A DNA stretch of 64,000 nucleotides from Acidobacteriaceae bacterium (GTDB taxonomy: Bacteria; Acidobacteriota; Terriglobia; Terriglobales; Acidobacteriaceae): assembly GCA_003134655.1 (NCBI GenBank), contig PLBY01000107.1, forward strand, positions 85,277-149,276, read 5' to 3'. Made by a program: the position numbers and the translations under genes. The notes under the pieces are model-generated. The model had not been told where the DNA came from. It did no database searches and was given only the letters and a program-made list of their open reading frames with translations. This document shows, in pieces, positions 57,285 to 64,000 of the stretch (positions are counted from its first letter, which is position 1; each line of letters starts with the position of its first letter).

Positions 57285-58346
57285 TCAGCCCTTCGCGAGT
57301 GACGCCATATCGATCACGAAGCGGTAGCGCACGTCGCTCTTCAGTACACGCTCGTAAGCGTCGTTGACCTTCTGGATCGGAACGACCTCGATGTCGCAGG
57401 CCACGCCATGCTTACTGCAGAAATCCAGCATTTCCTGGGTTTCGCGAATGCCGCCGATCTGCGAGCCCGCAACACTGCGCCGGCGCGCCGTCAGGGAAAA
57501 GGCTGAGATCGGGACGTCTTTCTCCGGCAGGCCTACCACGACCAGGGTTCCGTCGACCCTCAGCAGGGACAGGTATTGATTCCAGTCCATCTTCGCCGAA
57601 ACCGTGTTGATGATCAGGTCGAAAGAGCCCGCCAGCTTAGTGAACGTTTCTGGGTCCGAGGTGGCATCGAAGTGATCGGCGCCCAGGCGCTTGCCATCAG
57701 CTTGTTTCTTCAGAGACTGGCTGAGCACGGTAACTTCAGCGCCTAGCGCGTGCGCGAGTTTGACCCCCATGTGTCCCAGGCCACCTAGGCCGACGATGGC
57801 GACTTTCTTGCCCGGACCCGCCTTCCAATGGCGCAGCGGAGAGTAGAGCGTGATTCCGGCGCACAGCAGGGGCGCGCAGGCATCGAGGGGAAGATTGTTG
57901 GGCATGCGCAGAACATAATTTTCGTCGACCACGATTCTGTCGGCGTAGCCCCCATAAGTCGGAGCGCCTTCTTTGTCGCGGCCGTTGTAAGTCCAGACCG
58001 TTTGCACGCTGCAGTATTGCTCGAGGCCTCGCTGACACTCCGCGCAGTTGCGGCAGGAATCGACGAAGCAACCCGCGCCTACTTTGTCGCCCACCTTGTA
58101 TTTTGTAACCTTGCTGCCGACCGCGCTCACGACACCGGCAATCTCGTGCCCGGGAACCATGGGGAAGATCGATTCTTCCTGGTAGTCGCTCCACTCGTCG
58201 CGGGTCTGGTGGATGTCGGAATGACATATCCCGCAATACTCAATGTCGATGACGACATCGTGCTCGCGCGTCTCGCGGCGTTCGAACGAATACGGCGCCA
58301 ACTGTGCTTTGGCGGTCAGTGCAGCGTAGCCTTTGCTCTTGCTCAT
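57285..58346 (-). CDS. Zinc-dependent NAD(P) alcohol dehydrogenase (cinnamyl-alcohol/YahK type)
   Basis: 353 residues. Catalytic zinc ligands lie in EYCGICHSDIHQ (C41) and VPGHEIAGVV (His67). Structural zinc site has C98, C101, C104 and C112 in CRNCAECQRGLEQYC. The Rossmann motif is VAIVGLGGLGHMGVKLA, and the following strand, TVLSQSLKKQAD, points to NADP(H) preference. Members reduce a broad range of aldehydes. It is convergent with the patatin gene, 22 bp apart. Confidence 0.92.
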   Translation of the reverse strand: MSKSKGYAALTAKAQLAPYSFERRETREHDVVIDIEYCGICHSDIHQTRDEWSDYQEESIFPMVPGHEIAGVVSAVGSKVTKYKVGDKVGAGCFVDSCRNCAECQRGLEQYCSVQTVWTYNGRDKEGAPTYGGYADRIVVDENYVLRMPNNLPLDACAPLLCAGITLYSPLRHWKAGPGKKVAIVGLGGLGHMGVKLAHALGAEVTVLSQSLKKQADGKRLGADHFDATSDPETFTKLAGSFDLIINTVSAKMDWNQYLSLLRVDGTLVVVGLPEKDVPISAFSLTARRRSVAGSQIGGIRETQEMLDFCSKHGVACDIEVVPIQKVNDAYERVLKSDVRYRFVIDMASLAKG

Positions 58347-58516
58347 GATTCCACTCTCTTTCCGGAAAATGTGGGACGGATGATTTTTTCTATAGATGAC
58401 GTTTCTGGCAATCGGTTTCGCAATCTGACTACAGCACCGGCAGTTTCCCCAGTCTATCGCGGATTGGTATACTGCGCCCCTCGGTTCATCTCTAGAAGCT
58501 GCACGGAGGAAAACTG

Positions 58517-60406
58517 GTGCGCTCGCCCATCCTGCGTTTGGTCCTGCTTTTATCCGTCGCTATTTCGGTCGCCGCACAACAGGCTACGCAACCGCCTGCG
58601 GCAAAGCCGTTGTTCAAGATTCAGGAAGCGATGATTCCGGTACGGGATGGAGTTCATCTGCAGACAGCAATCCTCACTCCTGTCGATCAGCAAGGTCCGT
58701 TGCCCATTTTGTTTCGCCGCACGCCTTACGGAGTGCCGGAAAAAGCCCCTGAGCAGATACCTGTTTCCCTGAAAGAACTCGCGCAAGACGGCTACATTTT
58801 CGTCTTCCAGAACCTGCGGGGACGCTTCAAGTCCGAGGGAGTGTTCAACCTTTCTTCCTGGGTCGATTTGAAGGATCCGAAGGCCACCAACGAGACCACC
58901 GATGCCTACGACTCGATCGAATGGCTGCTCAACAACGTTCCCAACAACAACGGCAAGGTTGGAATGTTCGGGGTTTCTTACGACGGTCTCACGACCGCAC
59001 TCACACTGCTGCACCCGCACCCGGCGCTCATGGCCATCAGCGAGCAAGCATCACCCGTCGACCAGTGGATGAACGACGACGACCACCGCTTCGGCGCGCT
59101 GCGCGAGAGTTACGATTTTGAATACGCGGTGATGGAACAAGCTGACAAGAACAAGAACACGCACTTCGATTTTGAAACCTACGACACCTACGAGTGGTAT
59201 CTCGATCTTGGACCGCTTTCGAACATCAATGCGAAATATCTGCACGGATCGATTCCTTACTGGAACTCGAGCATCGAGCATCCCGATTACGACGACTTCT
59301 GGAAAAAGGAAGCATGGGTCAGCCAGCTTCACGCCTCAACGGTGCCCAATCTGAACGTTGCGGGATTCTGGGATCAGGAGGATCCGTGGGGACCGTGGCA
59401 GATCTTCCGTCACGCGGAAGAGAACGACCCGCAGCACACGAACTTCATGGTTGCCGGTCCCTGGTTCCATGGCGAGTGGCAGACTCCGAAGGGCGACCAA
59501 ATCGGCATCATTCCGTTCGGAGGACACGAGACGGCCCGCGAATTCCGCGAGAATATCCAAGCGCCGTTCTTTCGCTACTACCTGCACGGGCAGGGTGAGA
59601 AGCCGGCGTGGCAGGCCAGCACGTTTCAGAGCGGCTCGAATACCTGGCACACCTACCCAGCGTGGCCTCCGAAGGAAGCGAAGCCCACCAAGCTTTATCT
59701 GCACACGGACGGCACGCTCTCGTTCACCGCGCCGGACGCGGCCAAGTCCGAGCGAGCTTACCGTGAGTACATCAGCGATCCCGCGAATCCCGTGCCATAT
59801 CGCCAGCGTCCCATCTCGCCCACCTATCCCGAGGGGGACTGGCGAACGTGGGAGGTCGCCGACCAGCGCTTCGTCGATCGCCGGCCTGACGTCCTCTCGT
59901 TCACCAGCGAACCGCTCGACCACGATCTCACCGTTACCGGCCCGCTCGCGGCGAATCTCTACGCTTCAACTTCTGGAACCGACAGCGATTTCGTAGTCAA
60001 GCTGATCGATGTATATCCGCAGGACGCGCAGAAAAACGCCTGGAGCCCGGACGAAGGACCAAAGCCCGGCCAGTATGCCCAGTCGTTGAATGGATATGAA
60101 CTGCCTATCGCGATGGAGGTGCGCCGGGGCCGCTATCTTGCCAGCTATGAAAAGCCATCTCCACTAACGCCGAACAAACCGGCGGAGTGGAACATCCCTC
60201 TGCGCGATCACGACCACGTCTTTCTGAAAGGCCACCGCATCATGGTGCAGATTCAATCGACGTGGTTTCCCGTGATCGACCGCAATCCGCAGAAGTTCGT
60301 TCCCAGCATCTACAAAACGAGCGCGTCTGATTTTGTGTCCGCGACGCAGCGGATCTACTGCTCGCCCGATCTGCCTTCGCACCTGGTGCTGCCCGTCGTG
60401 CCGTAA
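58517..60406 (+). CDS. CocE/NonD family (S15-type) hydrolase
   Basis: 629 residues from GTG 58517, with GGAGGA six bases upstream. Signal peptide to about residue 20. Alpha/beta hydrolase core with VRDGVHLQTAIL, RRTPYGVPEKA and nucleophile S154 in GMFGVSYDGLTT. The Asp is expected near the VAGFWDQEDPWGPW segment, and catalytic His in the NFMVAGPWFHGEW region. A C-terminal jelly-roll (PepX_C, about 400-625) has DVLSFTSEPLDHDLTVTGPL and DFVVKLIDVYP. Family members cleave acyl or X-Pro substrates; specificity is open. Probably periplasmic. Confidence 0.9.
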   Translation: MRSPILRLVLLLSVAISVAAQQATQPPAAKPLFKIQEAMIPVRDGVHLQTAILTPVDQQGPLPILFRRTPYGVPEKAPEQIPVSLKELAQDGYIFVFQNLRGRFKSEGVFNLSSWVDLKDPKATNETTDAYDSIEWLLNNVPNNNGKVGMFGVSYDGLTTALTLLHPHPALMAISEQASPVDQWMNDDDHRFGALRESYDFEYAVMEQADKNKNTHFDFETYDTYEWYLDLGPLSNINAKYLHGSIPYWNSSIEHPDYDDFWKKEAWVSQLHASTVPNLNVAGFWDQEDPWGPWQIFRHAEENDPQHTNFMVAGPWFHGEWQTPKGDQIGIIPFGGHETAREFRENIQAPFFRYYLHGQGEKPAWQASTFQSGSNTWHTYPAWPPKEAKPTKLYLHTDGTLSFTAPDAAKSERAYREYISDPANPVPYRQRPISPTYPEGDWRTWEVADQRFVDRRPDVLSFTSEPLDHDLTVTGPLAANLYASTSGTDSDFVVKLIDVYPQDAQKNAWSPDEGPKPGQYAQSLNGYELPIAMEVRRGRYLASYEKPSPLTPNKPAEWNIPLRDHDHVFLKGHRIMVQIQSTWFPVIDRNPQKFVPSIYKTSASDFVSATQRIYCSPDLPSHLVLPVVP

Positions 60407-60415
60407 TCGAGCAGT

Positions 60416-60446
60416 AAAAAACGGTCCGGGAATCTCTCCCGGACCG
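60416..60446 (-). terminator. Rho-independent terminator of the M1 aminopeptidase gene
   Basis: CGGTCCGGGA (60422-60431) / TCCCGGACCG (60437-60446), a perfect 10-bp stem with an ATCTC loop. On the minus strand it is followed by TTTTTT. It may also serve the plus-strand hydrolase gene. Confidence 0.9.
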
Positions 60447-60463
60447 CGTTACCTGCAAGACTT

Positions 60464-63079
60464 CTACTTCCCGCCGGCGGTGCCGTGCTTTCCCAGCCAT
60501 GACGCCAACTTTGTTTCTTGCTGCGATTTCAAATCGACGCAGTTATTGATGCGTTCAATGGATTGTTTATAGGTGCGCTCCGCGGCCGCGACCTTGTGAG
60601 CGGTAAAGAATTCCGTCACCTGATCGCGCATGCCGGCGTCGCAGAAAACGCTGGTCGCTCCCACGACTTGGGCGCTGGCGAAGGGGCCGCCCGCTTTCTC
60701 AATTGCCGCCCAGTTCTGGCGGATGAAGTCCCAGGCCAGTTGCTCGCCGGCGGGATTCCCCATCACACTCGTGACCACTCCAAGAGCATCCTGCGACCGC
60801 ACGTCGGGCGAAATCGCGAACTCCAATGTTCGCTGCAGCAATTTCGGATCGCCAAACTGAGGCAACGTAAACAGGTAGCCGTAGTATTCTTCCGGTGACT
60901 TTGGACTTTTCAAGGCCGCCATCACCCGGTCGTAAAATGCGGCGTCTCCATTGAGTGCGGCCAGCCCCAGCGCGACTCCCGCCACTTCGCGATCAACCGA
61001 AGCCGGATCGGTCAGAACCTTGTCCGCGATCTTGCGGGCCTGCTCGAGTGTCTCAGGATCGCGAGCGTCGTATCCCAAAGCATTGAACAGTCGTGAACGC
61101 AGGGTCCTCTGCTCATCTGCTTCGCCCGGTTTGGGCTCATATCCAACCTCTTTCATGCGAGGAGTCAGATATTGGCGAAGCCACATTCGATAGGCGTCAC
61201 GATCGCTGTCACTTACTAAATACTGACCGATGTAATTGAGGCCTCCCAGGACATCTTCCACGACGGCGCGGTTACTGTCGGACTGCAAACCTTGCGCGAA
61301 TGCGAGGTAGTCGCCGACCGGTTCGCGACCGACTCGTACGGAAGCCCAGATGTCACCCTGCAGTGAGATCCGCTCGGCGGGAGTCAGTTTGCCTTCTGCG
61401 TCGGTAGCCAACGCCCTGACCGCATCCGGTTGGTAGCCTGTGCGATAGTATCCGGTCGCTCCTGCATTCGCCAGAACCCAGGTCGAGCAACCCGGCAGCG
61501 TGAACGTTTCTTCTTTCTTGGTCATGAGTTCGCACTTCGCGCCGCCACTGGCCGAGCCTTTCAGGCACAGCGGAATCTGCCATAGTTGGTCGTTGGCCGC
61601 TTCGAACTTAGCCCGATCGACGTAATACCGCTGCTGTGCCAGCGTGACGTTCGTCGAGTTTCCCGAGCATTGTGCTGTCACGTTGATGATTGGAGCGCCG
61701 GGCTGCTTAACCCACGTCGGCATGATCTTGTCGACGGGCTTGTGAGAAGTCTTCGCTTGCGTATCCCAGAAGTCGTCCGCCGTTGCGTTGGCGTACTGGT
61801 GTTCTTTCAGATAAGCGTTCACGCCGGCGCGGAAGGTCTCTTCGCCGAGATAGGCCTCGAGCATGCGCAACACTGATGCCGCCTTACCGTAAGCGATGCC
61901 GTCGAACAACTCCTGAATTTGAGCCGGAGTCTCGGCCGCCTGGTGAATCGGGCGCGTATTGGCGAGCGAATCGGTGTTGAGGGTTCCGCCGGTGCCGCTC
62001 ACATCGTCCAGCGCATAATTCCATTCGGGCTTCCATTTCGCGACGGGCTTGCTCTCCATCCAGGTGGCAAAGCCTTCGTTGAGCCAGATGTCGTCCCACC
62101 ATTTCATCGTGACTAAATCGCCGAACCACATGTGGGCGATTTCGTGGGCGGTGACAGAAGCGATGGTTTTCTTGAGGTCAACGGATCCCTGTTTCTCGTC
62201 AATCAGCAGAATCACTTCGCGGAATGTGATGCAGCCCACGTTCTCCATCGCGCCGGCCGAGAAATCCGGCAGGCCAACCAAGTCCAGCTTCCCGTAGGGA
62301 TACTTGATCCCGAAATACTTGTTGTAATAGCCGACGATGTACTCCGCTGCCTCGAGTGCGAACTTCCCCATCTCCTTCTTGCCGGGGGTGCTATAGACGC
62401 GAATGGGAACGCCGTCCACCGAGCCTTCGATGTATTCGAAGTTGCCGACGACCAGCGCGGCCAGATACGAAGACATCTTCGCGGTGGTAGCAAACTTCAC
62501 CGTGTGCTTGTCCCCAGGGCCGGGAGTGTCGGAGGCCACCTTGTAATTGGAGATTGCTACCTGGTCCTTGTCCGCAACGGCAGTGATGTCGAAGGTCGCT
62601 TTGTAGTCGGGTTCGTCGAACGAAGGGAAGGCGCGACGGGCATCAGTGGCCTCAAGCTGCGTCGCAGCATATTTGCGGCCCTTGTCGTCTTTGCCCAGGT
62701 ACAGCCCGCGCATCTCGTCGTTGAGAATGCCCGTGTAGGTGATGTGAATGGTGGCAGAACCCGCCGCCACGGGCTTCTCGACGCTTAGAACAACCATTTC
62801 TTTTTCTTTTTCGGCCGTGACCTTGGCCTTTTGCGTGGTGCCGCCGCTCGTGATGGTGAGGTCGTGGAAGTCGATGTCGACTGCGTTCAGCGTGATCTCT
62901 GCGGTCGGTTTCAATACGCGGATCGTGATGGTTTCATCGCCCTCAAACTTGGCCTTCTCCAGATCCGGAGTGAAGGTGAGTTTGTAATTCTCTGGCCTGG
63001 CCACTTCGGGCAGGCGCTGGGCAGCAGCGAGCGAGAGTGTCAGCACGAGAAATGTCATTACGGCAAAGATGCGCTTCAT
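60464..63079 (-). CDS. Secreted M1-family zinc aminopeptidase
   Basis: 871 residues with signal peptide MKRIFAVMTFLVLTLSLAAAQ. Aminopeptidase N architecture: beta-saddle domain at about 25-210, thermolysin-like catalytic domain at about 215-450, then the ERAP1_C-like helical domain to the end. Exopeptidase motif GAMEN at 276-280, zinc motif HEIAH at 312-316 with E335 in WLNEGFATWME 19 residues on, all intact. It removes N-terminal residues from peptides, here probably in the periplasm. The pair with the preceding CocE-like hydrolase is convergent, and both may serve peptide scavenging. Confidence 0.95.
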   Translation of the reverse strand: MKRIFAVMTFLVLTLSLAAAQRLPEVARPENYKLTFTPDLEKAKFEGDETITIRVLKPTAEITLNAVDIDFHDLTITSGGTTQKAKVTAEKEKEMVVLSVEKPVAAGSATIHITYTGILNDEMRGLYLGKDDKGRKYAATQLEATDARRAFPSFDEPDYKATFDITAVADKDQVAISNYKVASDTPGPGDKHTVKFATTAKMSSYLAALVVGNFEYIEGSVDGVPIRVYSTPGKKEMGKFALEAAEYIVGYYNKYFGIKYPYGKLDLVGLPDFSAGAMENVGCITFREVILLIDEKQGSVDLKKTIASVTAHEIAHMWFGDLVTMKWWDDIWLNEGFATWMESKPVAKWKPEWNYALDDVSGTGGTLNTDSLANTRPIHQAAETPAQIQELFDGIAYGKAASVLRMLEAYLGEETFRAGVNAYLKEHQYANATADDFWDTQAKTSHKPVDKIMPTWVKQPGAPIINVTAQCSGNSTNVTLAQQRYYVDRAKFEAANDQLWQIPLCLKGSASGGAKCELMTKKEETFTLPGCSTWVLANAGATGYYRTGYQPDAVRALATDAEGKLTPAERISLQGDIWASVRVGREPVGDYLAFAQGLQSDSNRAVVEDVLGGLNYIGQYLVSDSDRDAYRMWLRQYLTPRMKEVGYEPKPGEADEQRTLRSRLFNALGYDARDPETLEQARKIADKVLTDPASVDREVAGVALGLAALNGDAAFYDRVMAALKSPKSPEEYYGYLFTLPQFGDPKLLQRTLEFAISPDVRSQDALGVVTSVMGNPAGEQLAWDFIRQNWAAIEKAGGPFASAQVVGATSVFCDAGMRDQVTEFFTAHKVAAAERTYKQSIERINNCVDLKSQQETKLASWLGKHGTAGGK

Positions 63080-63202
63080 GGTTTTTTCCTCAGGAGATCG
63101 AATCGGATTGCTTGCTTAATCGTGTTTTCCGGAATAGCGAACGCCCCAAACGCAGTTCCACAACTTCACTCCAGCTTGATACGGATGGTGCTGCGCGAAA
63201 GT

Positions 63203-64000
63203 TCATTCGTGCGATGCGACCACTCCATTCAGAACGGTCATCGCACAGTGATTGGCGCCGAACCAGTACGGGATCTCGCGATAGTCCTTTACGTCAAAGA
63301 CCGCCAAATCCGCGTCTTTTCCCGGCTCAATACTGCCTTTTCGATCCGCCACCCGGAGGGCCCATGCCCCGCTTATGGTAGCCGCCGCGACTGCTTCCGC
63401 GGGCGACATCTTCATGTGCGTGCAGGCCAGCGACATTGCCATCGGCACGCTGATGGTCGGCGACGTGCCGGGGTTATAGTCGGTCGCCAGCGCGACCGGC
63501 ACGCCGGCATCGATCAACCGGCGCGCGTCCGGGTAGTCCTTCAAGCCCAGAAAATAATTTGCTCCCGGCACCAGCGTAGCCACCGTATCCCGCTTGGCCA
63601 ACCGCGTGATATCGCTTTCGTTAACGTGATCCATGTGGTCGAACGATGCTGGATTGAAGCGCAGGAACGGCTCCAAAACTGTTTCTGACAGCTGGCCCAT
63701 GTGCGCGCGAACGCTCAACCCGTGCTTCTCCGCGGCGGCAAAAATCTGCTCCGTTTCCTTTGGATTGAACGCCCCCTTGTCGCAGAAGACATCCACGAAT
63801 TGGGCGAGCTTCCGCTTCGCCGCTTGGGGAATCATCTCTTTACAGACGATCTCGACGTACTTTTGTGAGCAGTCTTGAAATTCTTTTGGGACGACGTGCG
63901 CTCCTAGAAGGGTCGCGACCACGGTGCCGGGCCAGCGGGACGCCGCCTCTTTGATCGCTTCCAGGGACTTCAGTTCCGATTCGAGGGTGAGGCCGTATCC
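63203..64000 (-). CDS. hutI: Imidazolonepropionase HutI (partial, N-terminus beyond right edge)
   Basis: The frame is open from base 64000 (GYGLTLESELKSLEAIKEAA) to a stop at 63203, so about 265 C-terminal residues are present. The enzyme hydrolyses imidazolone propionate in histidine degradation. Amidohydrolase features visible are the His in LSVRAHMGQL and FDHMDHVNESD, the metal Asp in ALATDYNPGTSPTISVPMAM, then SPAEAVAAATISGAWAL and GSIEPGKDADLAVFD near the end. HutI normally is about 400 residues. The rest of the hut operon would lie to the right. Confidence 0.93.
   Translation of the reverse strand, partial: GYGLTLESELKSLEAIKEAASRWPGTVVATLLGAHVVPKEFQDCSQKYVEIVCKEMIPQAAKRKLAQFVDVFCDKGAFNPKETEQIFAAAEKHGLSVRAHMGQLSETVLEPFLRFNPASFDHMDHVNESDITRLAKRDTVATLVPGANYFLGLKDYPDARRLIDAGVPVALATDYNPGTSPTISVPMAMSLACTHMKMSPAEAVAAATISGAWALRVADRKGSIEPGKDADLAVFDVKDYREIPYWFGANHCAMTVLNGVVASHE

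Noticed and set aside
1..64000. CRISPR array, prophage, toxin-antitoxin pair or defence island
   Set aside because: No regularly spaced repeats, cas genes, phage structural genes or paired toxin-antitoxin frames were seen.

Overview
The window looks like chromosomal DNA of an Acidobacteriota member (Koribacter/Terriglobia-like). This is inference from a moderately high GC content, the gene families (GloVer-repeat secreted protein, FadD-ACP-PlsC fusion, paired M16 peptidases, the arrangement of the type IV pilus operon) and many dispersed palindromic repeats. No rRNA, tRNA, CRISPR array, prophage or insertion sequence was recognised. Almost everything is ordinary core or shell gene content; the unusual signals are regulatory, recoding and repeat-related.

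Layout. 1-5.6 kb: type IV pilus assembly operon on the minus strand (pilC, pilB, pilM, pilN, pilO and a pilP-like gene running off the left edge). 5.8-10.2 kb: LolA, a methyltransferase, a TPR protein and an ABC exporter pair, all minus. 10.4-13.9 kb: four tandem pilin genes. All four have a sigma-54 type promoter, and three of them are near-identical cassettes with the same upstream palindrome and a terminator each. 14-25.6 kb: Rieske oxygenase, SpoIIE-type phosphatase, radical SAM protein, cupin, GloVer-repeat protein, membrane spermidine-synthase-like protein, GH3 hydrolase, DUF5996. 25.8-34.6 kb: two M16 peptidases, a stand-alone LigD-type polymerase, DUF72, a secreted protein with a clan-CD-like signature, and two Xer recombinases. 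34.7-43.4 kb: FadD-ACP-PlsC fusion, secreted protein, SecA, CYTH protein, MFS transporter. 43.5-53.8 kb: DUF1569, a DedA-rhodanese gene with an in-frame TGA, a candidate structured RNA, polyprenyl synthase, YajQ, TatD, MetG, LarC, ArgS. 53.9-64 kb: alpha/beta hydrolase, patatin-barrel protein, zinc alcohol dehydrogenase, CocE/NonD hydrolase, M1 aminopeptidase and a partial HutI.

Most interesting points. (1) The DedA-rhodanese gene (43977-44954, minus) is interrupted only by a TGA at codon 273. The TGA falls in the rhodanese active-site loop, where related proteins, as far as I recall them, have Cys. The frame stays rhodanese-like for 52 more codons, and a GC-rich hairpin with a GGU-containing loop lies at a bacterial-SECIS distance downstream. 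This is best read as a selenocysteine protein. (2) The pilin cassettes share a TGACA-N5-TGTCA palindrome about 125-130 bp upstream of a GG-N10-GC promoter, which points to PilR/NtrC-type control. (3) Three different dispersed repeat families are inserted in frame inside genes (xerD, argS, larC), resembling the palindromic elements that contribute peptides in Rickettsia. (4) A hairpin-dense 45.1-45.5 kb interval may encode a structured RNA.
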